Assembly (NCBI GenBank): GCA_947311845.1 | Contig: CAMZMU010000063.1 | Location: forward strand, 121,166,135 to 121,230,134 | Source: Poa pratensis | Lineage: Eukaryota > Streptophyta > Magnoliopsida > Poales > Poaceae | Length of the DNA stretch: 64,000 nucleotides | Reading direction: 5' to 3' | Part shown: positions 1 through 11,561 of the stretch, one piece after another | Layout of the letters: every line of letters begins with the position of its first letter | Position numbering within the stretch: the stretch's first letter is position 1 | Program-made: the position numbers and the translations under genes | The notes under the pieces: generated by a model | The model's input: the letters and a program-made list of their open reading frames with translations, nothing else | Told to the model about the DNA's origin: nothing | The model's database searches: none

Positions 1-3000
1 GAGCTCCGGTATTCAGGCAATCTCCCCTGTATCGGTGCGGGGAGGGGGAGGCGTCCGGCGTATTACCCTGTGGAGGTTTGTTTTAATTTAGCTATTCTAC
101 ATCCTAAAAGCCGCTTCATTTCTGAAATTTCATCCACTATCTCATGCCCTAGTTTGAACTTTTTGTATGACCAGCTTTGCACACTTGTTCCTCTGCAAAG
201 ATACACCAAAGCTCTGTCTACTCTGCAAAGGTCCTCACTTGTCGAGAAATCCCGACAGAAGCCTCAAGAAAGAATGTCAATCCTCAATGATGTGAGTTAT
301 CATCTAGATTTTAGCTCGCTTCGACTATATATTGCTAGTTTTTGGTGATATTGGCAATTAACTGACTAGTTCATGCTACCTAAATGCAAGGCACTTAAAC
401 GTACCAACTATGACTCTGACCCCATGCTGAAGGCATGTGGCATTTCAATTGCACCAAAATTTACTCAAATTGAAGCTAGGGTCCTGCAAGCACCCAAGGT
501 TAGTCAGAGTTCACCAAACATAGCTTTGCATTCTTGTCCTACCGAATGTATCTAACTAGTAAGACTTCTATCATGTAGCTGAGAGCCGGCAACGGTGAAG
601 ATGTGTTGCCACGCAACGGACGTTGGAATCTTGCAAACAAGGTCAGCACGTTTTATCTTCAACATTTTCTTTATCATCAATTAACCTTCTTTTAATTTGC
701 TGATTCTTTTTGTTACAGAAGCATTTTCAGACCTCTTCTGTCAAGATGTGGTCGGTTGTTAATTTCTCTGCACGTTGCGATGTTCGGGGTCTTGCCCGAG
801 ACCTTCAAAGGGTTGCAAATGCAAAGGGACTCGTATGTATTACTTTGCCTACAACATCTTCAATTGTTCTTCTTTTCGCTTGCTCAACTTCGTTTGTTTG
901 CAGGAAACAGAGGAGCCTTACACTGTAATTGAAGAGATCCCATCAATGAGACAAGCGTCTGCTTCGGTTAGAGTGGAGGAGATGTTTTCTCAGATAAAAA
1001 AGAAGCTACCTGGAGCACCCAGGTTCCTTCTGTGCCTTCTTCCTGAGAAGAAAAACAATGAAGTTTACGGTTGGTTCATGTTTTTGATTGTCATTATGTG
1101 TTACCCTTCCCTATAAGCACGATCACCTGTTACAGAATGCATAATACATATTTGCTTCAATCAGGTCCTTGGAAGAGGAAGTGTCTCGCGGAATTCGGTA
1201 TTGTTACACAATGCCTAGCCCCAACAAGAGTCAATGATCAATACCTAAACAATGTGATGTTGAAGATAAATGCTAAGGTTTGTTGACATGACCCTGTTTT
1301 CTTTTTCTGTATTTATCATTGGCTACTGTATATGCTCAGGGTTGTTGTATTTTGACCTGTTGTTACCCAGCTCGGTGGGTTAAACACATTGCTGCAAACT
1401 GAAGTGTCCCGTGCGATACCTATTGTGTCAGCCGTGCCGACTATCATCTTGGGCATGGATGTGTCACATGGTCAACCTGGGCAGTCTGATAGACCTTCCA
1501 TTGCTGCGGTAAGGGATACAGTTCTACTCTCTGAATATAATCATCTGAATGATCGTAAGTCTTGTTATAGCTCTATTTGTAACTCTCGATTTGGATTCTG
1601 TTCAGGTGGTTAGTTCTCGCGAGTGGCCTCTCATCTCTAAATACAGAGCTACAGTACACACCCAGTCACCCAAACTAGAAATGATGTCCTCCTTGTTTAA
1701 ACCACAGGGAACTGAAGATAGAGGCCTCATTCGGTAAGATATGTCATTTGGTCCAATCTTGAGTCCAGTTACTGTCAATATTATGTACATATGTCCTTGT
1801 AATGCTTTATCGCACACCTTCCTAATGTAATGACCATGGTACTTGGTACTTCCAGGGAATCACTTGTCGACTTTTACGCTAGTTCAGGGAAGCGAAAGCC
1901 AGACCAGGTTATTATTTTCAGGTATTAAGTTATGAAATTACTACTATTTGCAAATACAAGTTGATTTTGCAGTGAAACTACTGAAAGGTTTCTTCTACTG
2001 AGAATGGATAGTTGATGATAACCACCATCGTATAACTCATGCTAATTTCAGGGATGGAGTTAGTGAAAGCCAGTTTACTAAGGTCATAAACATCGAGCTT
2101 GAACAGATCATCGAGGTAGTGCATTTATTTGATTTCAACATGTGCTTACTACGGATCCAATTATCGACACTGTTATTTCATCTACTTTTAATCAATGCAG
2201 GCATGCAAGTTCCTCGACGAGAAGTGGCAGCCTAAGTTCACGCTCATTGTTGCTCAGAAAAACCATCATACCAGATTTTTTCAAACTGGATCTCCAGACA
2301 ATGTTCCTCCCGGTAAACTTCATTTCGACCTGTCAACAAAGTCCCCTACTTTTTTATATGGAGTGAAACATTGCCCCTGTCACGTAATATTCTGTGATAA
2401 AAACAAGTGTTAATGTCATTCTGTAGGGACTGTCGTGGACAAACAAGTCTGCCATCCCAAGAATTTCGACTTCTACATGTGTGCACATGCTGGCACGATT
2501 GTAAGCAATCTCTGCTTCCTACTCTGTTTTTCTGTTAATGCTGGCATGCAGGTTTCTTAGGTTGATGTGCAATTTACGGTTGTTTTCTGTTGGTTCTATG
2601 TTCCAGGGAACATCAAGGCCAACACATTACCATGTTCTGCATGATGAAATCGGCTTCACTGCCGATGCGCTTCAGGAATTTGTGCATTCGCTTTCCTACG
2701 TGTATGTAGACGACAGACATGTCATTCTGATAAACTGTTGCCTAATTATGTCTGAACTTGTTGCCGTTGCCTTTTTCAGGTACCAGAGGAGCACAAGCGC
2801 GATATCAATCGGTACGTGATAGATAGCATCCTCATTAGCTGTCCTTGGCAAATGCGTAATTTGTTGTTCCTTATATCTGTTCTTGTTTGTTCTGCATGTA
2901 GCTGCTCCGATTAGCTACGCCCACCTCGCGGCTGCCCAGGTGGGAACGTTCATGACGTTTGAGGACATGTCGGACGCGTCGTCGAGCCAGGAGGACACAC

Positions 3001-3076
3001 GTCTGCGGGCAGCGTCCCGGTGCCGGAGCTGCCTCGGCTGCACGAGAAAGTCCGGAACACCATGTTCTTCTGCTGA
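1..3076 (+). CDS. AGO4-clade Argonaute, 5'-truncated by window, C-terminal frameshift
   Basis: Argonaute proteins bind small RNAs. The AGO4 clade takes 24-nt siRNAs and directs RNA-directed DNA methylation in the nucleus. Sixteen exons can be placed: 1-75, 175-291, 391-498, 579-641, 719-832, 904-1069, 1165-1277, 1371-1508, 1606-1733, 1856-1921, 2052-2115, 2201-2312, 2427-2500, 2607-2701, 2780-2811 and 2902-3076. All phases agree and introns are GT-AG. Position 1 is in frame ([10 protein letters not shown]), within the PAZ-side region; the N-terminal part lies outside the window. AGO4-type motifs are [21 protein letters not shown], the PIWI catalytic sites ILGMDVSHG (Asp), [11 protein letters not shown] (Asp) and THYHVLHDE (His), and [14 protein letters not shown]. 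The final exon loses frame near 3009: one base appears missing from a G run, so the expected ending [11 protein letters not shown] sits in the next frame with TGA at 3074-3076. As written, the frame runs on to 3146. I cannot tell AGO4 from AGO15 or AGO16 by eye. Confidence 0.93.
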
Positions 3077-3688
3077 TGTTGATGCTGCTGTGTGTTGGGG
3101 TGGGGTGTTGAACCTTGTTTCAGTCTCTGTGTGTGTAAAAGCCTAGCTCAGTCAGTACCTTGAAATTTGTCTATTTGGGTGCGCGTAGAACTGGTCGGTG
3201 TGTTCTTTTGTGTGAGCTGGAAAACATGGGACGGCATGTCGTGTTAGCGTAACCAAACCTTGCATGGATCAAGTAGAATTGGATGATAATCAAACCATTC
3301 ATGACTTATGAGTATGGTTTTGATGTGATCTTGGCAACTTCGCTACAGATTTTGCAGGCGAAGATAGTTTCGGTCTGTGCTGGATTAGAAAGAATCTCCA
3401 GCTTCTTCTGTACAAGATGAAGAAGAACCTTGTACAATGAAACTGGAGGTTTTAGACATGGATGAATCAAGTTCATAATCTACTAGTACTAAGTTTTCAT
3501 CCATAACAGGCTGAGACAGGGTGGCAGACAAACAAACAAGTCCATTGAAATGCCAGCAAGCCATTGGCATCAGACAACAAATCAAAGGTTTCTCCAAAAA
3601 TCAATCAATCAGAATCAATCACTAATAGGTAGAGTACTAGTGAAGAAGAAAAACAATCGACACTATAATCAAAAGTGATGAGAGTTCA
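3077..3688. other. Spacer between convergent genes (3' flanks)
   Basis: This spacer separates the 3' ends of the Argonaute (+) and reticulon (-) genes and should hold both 3' UTRs. It is AT-rich, with no supported ORF and no repeat I recognise. Confidence 0.6.
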
Positions 3689-4377
3689 TCATGGTTCCTT
3701 GAGCACCTCATTGAGCCAGTCCCTGGCACTGAGGTAGCATCTGAGGGAGAAGCTCTGGTACAGCAGCTCGTACCTGTACAGGTTCACGCAGGCCAGCCTG
3801 GCGTACCGCTCCACGGCCACGGAGCACCTCTCGTACAGCGCCGGCACCGTCAGCGCGCCGACGGCGGCCGCGTGGAAGAAGGTCGGGAGGTCGCCGGCGA
3901 GGCCGCCGAGGAGGGAGGCGGCGGCGAGCCAGAGGAAGAGGCCGGGTTCGGCGTGCCCCAGCACGACGCGGCGGAAGGCGGCGGCGAGGCGCGTGAGGCC
4001 GGCGTGGAGGAAGGACGAGAGCGCGTCCACGGCCGGCTGCAGATCCGGGACCGGAGGCAGGGGCCGGCCGAGGATGTGCGCCGCCTTGGACCACGCGAAG
4101 AGGACGGTGAGCAGGAGGAGGAGCACGTTGGAGGACAGGGCCACCGCCGTGTATCCGCTGCCGGAGGAGGCGAGGAGGATCCAGGAGGATACGGTGGCCG
4201 CCAGCGCCAGGGCGCTCGCCTCCGCCCGGCCTCGCCGCCACAGCAACACGTCCGCCGCTGCGATTTTTGCAATTCAGTTTCGTCAAGATTAATTCTCTGC
4301 TTTTGCTGACAAAAACGAAATTAAGTCGATGAATGAAATTACTAACCAATTTCTCCGGCATGGTGGTGGCGATCCAT
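3689..4377 (-). CDS. Reticulon-like protein (RTNLB family)
   Basis: Reticulons are ER membrane proteins whose two long hydrophobic hairpins wedge into the membrane and curve tubules. Two exons fit: 4377-4347 (start MDRHHHAGEI) and 4257-3689, joined across a GT-AG intron, giving 600 nt and 199 residues with no break. I chose the ATG at 4377 because it splices in phase into ADVLLWRRG, the usual start of the reticulon domain (LLWR). The domain then shows a first hydrophobic hairpin (about residues 22-60), a hydrophilic loop beginning PLPPVPDLQP, and a second hairpin (about residues 110-145) ending in LTVPALYER, which matches the family motif LTVPxLYxK. The tail after residue 150 is rich in Tyr, Arg and Leu. 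The short N terminus is typical of plant RTNLBs. The gene is GC-rich and converges on the Argonaute gene. Confidence 0.87.
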
Positions 4378-4881
4378 GGATGGACGAATCAAGAATCAAA
4401 GAAAGGAAGGATTTTGGATTGGATTGTTGAAGCACACGACCAAGTCTTGCTTGAACAAGAAGACGTGCAATTCACTTTCCCAACCAAACCAAATGCTAAT
4501 TAGTCGGTCCAACAGAAAGGAAATGAGCTGGGATGGTGGGACATTCCACCGTGGAGTCCAACTCACACACAATCATACTACATGTCTCCTCCTGCCACCC
4601 AAATGTGGCTGCCCTCTTCTTTTGGTATTATTGATCCATCTCCACAAAACACATGTCTTAATCTCAGTCAAATAGTAAAAGTATTTATCAATGGTCACTT
4701 CACTATTGTTGGAATTGATCCACGACTACTACAACCCGAGGTAAGAGGGGGAGTTAACCCCCAACTACTCAAGCCTGATCAGGGGAACATATACAAGCGA
4801 CTAGGTTTGGTTGCTCGCACCGATTTGACGCGTTTCGATGGCATGGCCGTAAATTGTCCAAAAGTTGGCTTAAAAACCCTC
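4378..4881. other. 5' flank of reticulon gene
   Basis: This is upstream of the reticulon start on the minus strand and so should hold its promoter. I could not pick out a convincing TATA box or transposon end. Confidence 0.4.
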
Positions 4882-5470
4882 ATGTTTGATTTGGTTCAAC
4901 CTTCATGTTTGATTTGGTTCAACCTTAACTATGAAAACCGTTCGAAATTACCCCTCCACCGTTTTGACAGCTTTTTATCCGGTTTTTTTTCACCACGTCA
5001 CCATCTTAGTGAAATAAACTGGTACATGTACACATACAATTCCTCGTACATGCTACCTCGTAACAGAAAGCCTATATCACACGACAAACATAAAATAGAT
5101 CAATTGCCATTACGCTGTCGTGACCTGGGCTATCAGCCTGCTCCTGCCTTGAGGACGGCGGAGCTGGTTGAGGATGCCCGCCGGACCCTTGTGCTTGCTG
5201 GCCAGCGGAGGTGGTCCGATTGAGGAAGACGAACAAGTGATGTACGAGGGGGGTGTGGTTTTTTTGAGCTGCAAGGGGAGTGTTCTGCATAGAGCGTACC
5301 GTACATGTACCAGATATGTATAGGGTTAATTGTACCATATACGGGCAAACCGCTGACGTGTCGACTAAAACCGGCTCAAAACTCGGGCAAACGCTGAAAG
5401 GGGTAATTTTGAACGGTTTATATAGTTTGGAGTTGAAAGTTGAACCAAATAACAATTTAGGGTTGCATTC
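4882..5470. repeat. Imperfect inverted repeat, degenerate DNA-transposon-like
   Basis: The left arm (about 4905-4980, containing ttggttcaacc, then accgttcgaaattacccct) recurs in reverse complement in the right arm (about 5385-5466, containing ggggtaattttgaacggt, then agttgaaccaaat). A 23-bp direct duplication, catgtttgatttggttcaac plus 3 bases, sits at 4882-4927. The layout suggests a decayed foldback or MITE-like element; the ends and any target duplication are not resolved. The long open frames across this region look like chance. Confidence 0.45.
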
Positions 5471-6351
5471 CGAACTTTAGGAAAAATTTAGGGGGGTAAA
5501 TTGGAATTCTCTCCCGTAACTTTAGAGTCCCGTTGTGCAACTTGTTTGGTTGCTCGTAATCGTGTTTTGGTTGCATGCGTGACATCCCGTGATGCAAAAT
5601 TCGTGTGTGCATCGTGGTGGTTGTTCTTACCTCATCTTAACATGGTGAACTTACCTCCTATTTATGTCTACACCACCACACTTGCAAATAGGTAAGAACA
5701 ACAATGTAAAAGGAGGGTACAGCAAGGCAACAATGCCAAGATGTGTTTGTGATGAACCGGTAGACTAATTTTTAAAATATGTTAGATTTCTTCAACTAAT
5801 TAGTAGTGTTTAAACTGTGGCTCCAACAAGTGAACCCCTAAACCGAGCCGGACTACTGGTATAGTTTTTTAAACTATGTGAAGCGACTTCGTCTTCGTCT
5901 CTGACTCCGTGTAGCACGTGATCGTGGTCTCGCCCCTCAGTTGTTCCTTGCCCAGAAAGCCGACCACGAAATTTCGCATCATGCCTAGGTGCCTAGCACA
6001 ATAATTCCACTGGCTTGTATATGTGTATAATCCCCTTAATGGTTTTAGAGGTAGGCCCCTCTTTAGAGTTTGGCACAAGCCCCAAAATTTGTCAGCTCGT
6101 CCCTACGTGCAAAAAAAACTCGTAACCACTTCATCTAGGAACCTCGAAACTACAAACTTGCAACAAGAGAGATGTGTTGACCGACGACATGAAGCTGGTC
6201 AAAGAAATTTTGAAAAAGGTCAACCATGTGCAATGAATTTGACGAAATTGATCTAAATACTACAAACCTAAAAAACAAAACTGAAGAGTTCGAGTTAACG
6301 AAACTTGAAACAGAAGAAAAAATCTCAAAATTGCGTAAGAGCGATATAGAG
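5471..6351. other. Spacer, no recognised feature
   Basis: AT-rich sequence with no supported gene. Short frames here have no recognisable domain. It runs up to the left arm of the large palindrome. Confidence 0.4.
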
Positions 6352-6429
6352 ACCGGCGATCAACTCTAATATCCGCTTACAAGGCATACAAAACCGATAC
6401 TGCTAGATTGCCTAATGTGCGGGAAGATT

Positions 6430-7320
6430 TACAACCAGAGGAGTGGGAATGGATGATTGAGTACTTTGGCACTGATTCACAATTTCAGATTATCTCTAAG
6501 CTCACTGTTTATGAATTGTGCTCTATTATGAAATGGCTTGTCTGACTGGTTATGTTTTGTTTGAATGAATGGATATAGAAATCAGCCAAAAGAACTCCGA
6601 TAACCGTAAGAAACAGAAGATAAAACATAGAATCGGATCAAAATCATACTCACAACTAAGTTTTGAGAAGGTATGAGTCTAACTAAATATGTATGCTTCG
6701 CTGCTAACTATGCTTTCGTGTTTCAAGCATCTCATTGTTATACTACTTGCAGAGAGACTTGGAAACTGGGGAGGAGACAGATTGTATTGCTTTTTGGGAA
6801 CCGGCCCACACGAAAAATGGAACATGGACTAACAAAGAGTCGCGGGATGTTTACGTGAGTACACTGACTTTTCGTTATTCTCTTGTTCTTTTGTGTTGTG
6901 CATCCTGGATGCTTCTTCATCTGATGGGAGTTTACTTTTCGTATTTAGGAGAAAGCATGTCAAGAGGTTCAAAACAAACAAAATGAAACTCGTGGTCCAG
7001 TTTCAAGTGAACATAGAAGCAATATTTTCCAAAGCGCTTATAAAGATACTCTGAAATGCAAGTCATGCAGCCTCGTGGGTATGGATACATGGCCAAACCA
7101 CCAAGTGGTTATGAAAGTATTAAGTCCCAGTTTGAGCAGCAAGCTTGTGCTAGAGCAGAGACCAAAAAGGTAAACTCTGAGCTCAGCCATCAGGTCAACG
7201 AATTACAAGATCAGTTACAAGCTGAACGTGAAATCACACAAAGAGAATTAACTTGGAGCGTGTTGAGAGAACCTTGAGAAGATATTAAAAGAAGAGCGTG
7301 CTAAAAGGGATAGATTGTTG
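6430..7320 (+). pseudogene. CACTA/En-Spm transposase fragment (Ptta/Transposase_24-like), left arm
   Basis: In the + direction this arm reads, in broken pieces, EEWEWMIEYFGTDSQFQ, NRKKQKIKHRIGSKSY, RDLETGEETDCIAFWEPAH, TKNGTWTNKES, then PRGYGYMAKPPSGYE and a coiled-coil tail (NSELSHQVNELQDQLQAERE). This order (NRKN/K motif, W-x-x-x-H-T-K-x-G-x-W block, RGxGYxAKxPSGY and coiled coil) is what I know from grass CACTA proteins of the Ptta/En/Spm Transposase_24 type. Introns or frame breaks separate the blocks and there is no intact ORF. It lacks the main DDE transposase. Confidence 0.65.
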
Positions 7321-7341
7321 GAATTGATCTTCGCTCCTCTT

Positions 7342-8230
7342 CCAACAATCTATCCCTTTCAGCATGCTCTTCTTTTAACATCTCCTGAAGGTTCTCTCTC
7401 AGCACCCTCCAAGTTAATTCTCTCTTGTGTGCTTTCACGTTCAGCTTGTAACTGATCTTGTAATTCATTGACTTGATGACTGAGCTGAGAGTTTACCTTT
7501 TGGGTCTCTGGTCTAGCACGAGCTTGCTCTTCAAAATAGGACTTGGTGGTTTAGCCATGTATCCATACCCACGAGTCCACGGTGACTTGCATTTTAGAGT
7601 ATCTTTATATGCGGTCTGAAAAATATTGCTTCTATGTTCACTTGAAACTGGACCATGAGTTTCATTTTCTTTGTTTTGAACCTCTTGACATGCTTTGTCC
7701 TTAATACGAAAAGTACACTCCCATCAGATGAAGAAGCATCCTGGATGCACAACACTAAAGAACACGAGAATAACGAAAAGTCAGTGTACTCACGCAAACA
7801 TCCTGCGACTCTTTGTTAGTCCATGTTCCATCCTTCGTGTGGGCCAGTTCCCAAAGAGCAATACAATCTGGCTCTTCCCCAGTTACCAAGTATCTCTACA
7901 ACTAGTGCAACAATGAGATGCTTGATACATGAAAGCATAGTTAGCAGCAAAACATAGATATTTAGTTAGACTCATACCTTCTCAAAACTTAGTTGTGAGT
8001 ATGATTTTGATCCGATTCTATGTTTTGTCTTCCGTTTCTTACGGTTATCGGAATTCTTTTGGCTGATTTCCTATCCATTCATTCAAACAAAATATAAACA
8101 TTCAGACAAACCATTTCATAATAGAGCACAATTCATAAACAGTGAGCTTAGAGATAACCTAAAATTTTGAATCAGTGCCAAAGTAATCAATCATCCATTC
8201 CCACTCTTCTGGTTTTAAATCTTCGGGCAC
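7342..8230 (-). pseudogene. CACTA/En-Spm transposase fragment, right arm (inverted copy)
   Basis: This is the reverse-strand copy of the 6430-7320 fragment. Read on the minus strand it gives the same blocks, for example LGKSQIVLLFGNWPT-type and TKDGTWTNKES sequence, with independent point differences. The two copies point toward each other and meet at the 20-base loop, so they are tail to tail. It is non-coding now. Confidence 0.6.
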
Positions 8231-8335
8231 ATTAGCCAATCTAGCAACATCGGTTTTGTATGGCTTGTAAGTGGAGCTTAGACGTTATCGCCAGCCTTGT
8301 AAGTGGAGCTTATATATAGTTGATCGCCAGCATTG

Positions 8336-9240
8336 TTTCCCTAAAAAACGAGACTTGAAATCGATAGCGGGAATGAACTCACATCATCATGAACACGTTC
8401 AGTTAACACAGAGGCAGCAATGAACACTTAGAGTAAGAATACGGAGATAGAGAACTCATAATTATTTCAGCTATTGTTGAAACGGGAACTTACAACATAA
8501 GAGTTGTACGAAAGGGTGAGATAAAATGAGTGCTCAAACGGATCTGGATAAGATCGATATTGTGCAGTGGATTACATGAAATTAATGTAAAAAACTCTGA
8601 TCATAAACAAGAAATTAAAGAGCTAAACTAGGAATTGATCGACATAACTGGATGACATCGTCGTTGTGCGTCTTTTTCGTGTAGAGCTCGTCATAAATCG
8701 AAACATTGTTGTGTAGATTAGAGGAGATGAGGTCAAGGAGGCATAAACAAGGTGAGTGGCGCACTAATAAGGTGCAACCTATGAGCCTGCACATAAAAAG
8801 TACAATATGTAAAATTGCGTGAGACGAGATTGCTCTTGCAAGCATCGCTAGAACCTTACTCGCTGAGAAAGGCTGAAGCGAGGTTTAGAGCCTGAGAGGT
8901 TCTTAGAACAGCGTGCGAGTCAGGGCCAACTCCTTGCACATGCAACCAAACAGTGAAAATTTGCATGCAGCGGGCTTGGTTGGGCTGTATGAGGGTAACC
9001 AAACCTGCCCTCACGACTGACCCTAAAAAGGCGCCAGGAGAAGTGAAAGGTCGCTAACACCGTCCACCACTAGGAGGGCAGTACCGGCAACATCCTAACA
9101 CCGTCCACTACTTGCCTTCCATCACAAATGCCATGGGCTAAACCATATGTCCTCTAATGTTTATGGTTAGCGCCTAATCTCCTATATAAAGATATATTCA
9201 AATCACAAGATTAAGATATGAATAAGTTTGATCCTAAATT
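8336..9240. other. Spacer with possible PIF/Tourist-like remnant
   Basis: No gene seen. At about 8925-9000 the sequence ggccaactccttgcacatgc, then aaccaaacag, and gcttggttgggctg resembles the 'TTTGGTTGCATGCA' style ends of PIF/Tourist elements. I could not find a partner end, so this is only a hint. Confidence 0.25.
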
Positions 9241-11501
9241 TTAAAGATAAAAATATTATCATAGCCCTTTAGTCTCGGTCGGTGTCTCCAACCGGGACTA
9301 AAGGGGTTGCGGCAAATATGGAATAATTCATATCTTTAAATCCGTAAATTGAAACTTAACAAATAAAATGTCTAGATCGATTAGAAAAATGAGAGGAATC
9401 CAAATATGACAACTATATCATCTTTTGCATCACAAAAAATCATTTAACTAGCTTTCCAAAAATTCGCATAAACTCATTTTTACCACTTGGAAAAAGGAAA
9501 ATGATATTTATAAAAATAATTTAAAAAATCCCTTCGGAACCATTGTTTCATATACCAAGATACACCTATTTGTCAAATATGAGAACTTTATGACAAACTA
9601 TGCCGTGGGAATGGTCATAACTTGGTCATTTGGCTTGAAACTTATAAATGTTTATATATGATATACCTTTTTGTGAAGATTGTTTGTGAACAATTTATCA
9701 AAAATCAAGTTCATCATTTTTCATAGCAACTAGTACGCATAAAATGACTCCATGTCAGAGGATATCTTTTTCTGAGATTTTTTCACTTTATTTGATTTTT
9801 TTTTCAAAAAACGGGCAAAATGGCCACCATGACTATTCATCGAAAGAGGTCAAATTCTCTAAAACTATCGATATTTCTGTGATATAACCACTAGTTTTGT
9901 AACTTAAAATGATTTTAAAAAAAATCAGACCAAACTATCAAACACTTGTAGTTCAAATTTAGATTACTTTCGGAAAATCAGCATAAACTCTTTTAACTAG
10001 GCGAAATTAGATAGAAATCAAGAAAAATCCTAATACTTGGGGATTATCTATCAAATGTGGACTACACTTTGTGAGAACTAGATGGGTGCCATTTGGCACC
10101 ATATTTTTTGTACTTGATTCACAAAAAAAGTCATTTTTTGCCACTCAGAAAAAGGAAAATGATATTTATAAAAATAATTTGAAAATTCCCTTTGGAACCA
10201 TTGTTTCTTATACCAAGCTACACATATTTGTCGAATATGAGAACTATATCACAAACTATATCGTGGGAATGGTCATAACTTGGTCATTTGGCTTGAAACT
10301 TATAGATGTTTATACATGATAGACCTTTTTGTGAAGATTGTTTTTGAACAATTTGTCAAAAATCAAGTTTATCATTTTTCATAACAACTAGTACACATAA
10401 AAGGACTCCATGCCACAGGATATCTTTTGTTGAGGTTTTTTCATTTATTTGATTTTTTTCAAAAAAGGTCAAAATGGCCACCATGACTATTCATCGAAAG
10501 AGGTCAAATTCTCTAAAACTATCGATGTGTTCTGTGATATAACCACTAGTTGTGTACCTTAAAATGATTTTAAAAAAATTCAGACCAAACTATCAAACAC
10601 TTGTAGTTCAAATTTGGATTATTTTCGGAAAATCAGCATAAACTCTTTTAACTAGGCAAAATTAGATAGAAATCAAGAAAATTCCTAATACTTGGGATTA
10701 TCCATCAAATGTGGACTACTCTTTGTGAGAATTAGATGGGTGCTATTTTGCACCATATTTTTTGTACTTAATTCAAAAAAAAAGTCATTTTTGCCACTTA
10801 GAAAAAGGAAGATGATATGGATGGCATATTTGAATTCCTCTCATTTTTCTAATCGATTTAGACATTTTATTTATCAAATTTCGATTTACGGATTTAAAGA
10901 TATGAATTATTCCATATTAAATATTATTACATAATCACTTATATTTATTCAAAAAATATTATTACATAATCATTGTTATTTATTCAAAAAATATTATTAC
11001 ATAATCATTGTTATTTATTCAAATAAATTTTGAAAATTTAAACAATAAAAATGTGTAACATCATGACTCAGGGGTTAATATGATTGATAGGATACTTAAA
11101 TCAGTTAGTTCTAACTTCTCATTTGGAAGCTAATTCGGAAGGAACTCAAAAGTTAAGCGTGCTTGGGCTGGAGCAATTTGAGGATGGGTGATCGAATGGG
11201 AAGTTTGACCAGGGTAAGTAAGATTAAGTGTATAATTAAAGATTAAGTGTGTGACTAAGTGGTAAATTTCAGAATAGAACTAAGAATAGAATTAAAAATA
11301 GAATTAAAAAACTCCCGATTTTGGAGCGGACCTTTAGTCCCGGTTGGTGCACCGCAGCCACGTGTAGAGTCTTTAATCCCGGTTTGTGGCCAACCGGGAC
11401 TAAAGGACGGGGCCTTTAGTCCCGATTGCGTACTCCCGGTTGAAAAACCGGGACTAAAGGCCCTTCTCAACCGGGACTAAAGGCCCTTTTTTCTACTAGT
11501 G
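9241..11501. mobile_element. CACTA (En/Spm) element with right end at 11501
   Basis: The right end is ttctactagtg (11491-11501), the reverse complement of a CACTA terminus. Just inside are several copies of the subterminal motif ccgggactaaagg and its inverse cctttagtcccgg (11332-11485), a known signature of grass CACTA elements. A matching pair stands near the left edge (ctttagtctcgg, then aaccgggactaaagg, 9265-9305). Next to them, about 95 bp (9315-9410) is repeated inverted at 10825-10920. The left CACTA terminus itself was not found, so the left edge is approximate and may be truncated. No transposase is encoded. Confidence 0.7.
9490..10805. repeat. Tandem duplication of about 658 bp inside the CACTA element
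   Basis: The block starting gaaaaaggaaaatgatattt at 9490 repeats from 10148, with high similarity through tgggaatggtcataacttgg and later through tcatcgaaagaggtcaaatt. A partial third copy begins near 10690 (atcaaatgtggactac). The unit is non-coding. Confidence 0.8.
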
Positions 11502-11552
11502 CAAAACCCTTTCTAGATGTGCCATTTTTGTGGTTTTGTACTCACCTACTAC

Positions 11553-11561
11553 CTTTTAGTT
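11553..11561. repeat. 9-bp target site duplication, left copy
   Basis: cttttagtt here is repeated exactly at 12731-12739, flanking the Mutator-like element. Nine bases is the standard MULE duplication length. Confidence 0.9.

Larger units (their letters stand above)
6352..8335. mobile_element. Two-kilobase palindrome made of two inverted transposase fragments
   Basis: The left arm (6352-7321) and right arm (7342-8335) are reverse complements of each other, about 90 percent identical by eye along roughly 970 bp. They are separated by a loop of only 20 bases (7322-7341). The inner stem, agggatagattgttgg paired with ccaacaatctatccct, is perfect. Each arm carries the same piece of a plant CACTA-type transposase gene in opposite directions. 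The right arm has a short internal tandem duplication near its outer edge (about 8265-8335, cttgtaagtggagctta twice). No clean terminal repeat or target duplication was found outside the arms, so this is a rearranged transposon remnant, not an intact element. Transcription through it would give a very long hairpin RNA. Confidence 0.8.

Noticed and set aside
3708..4361. 217-codon frame overlapping the reticulon gene
   Set aside because: It is an alternative frame through the intron and exon 2; the Arg/Pro-rich product has no domain, while the other frame gives a clean reticulon.
4582..5223. Open frame of 213 codons on the plus strand
   Set aside because: It crosses a degenerate inverted repeat, has no recognisable domain, and its composition looks random.
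11501..11561. The CACTA element and the MULE as one composite transposon
   Set aside because: The MULE has its own exact 9-bp duplication outside the CACTA end, and 60 bp of ordinary DNA separate them.
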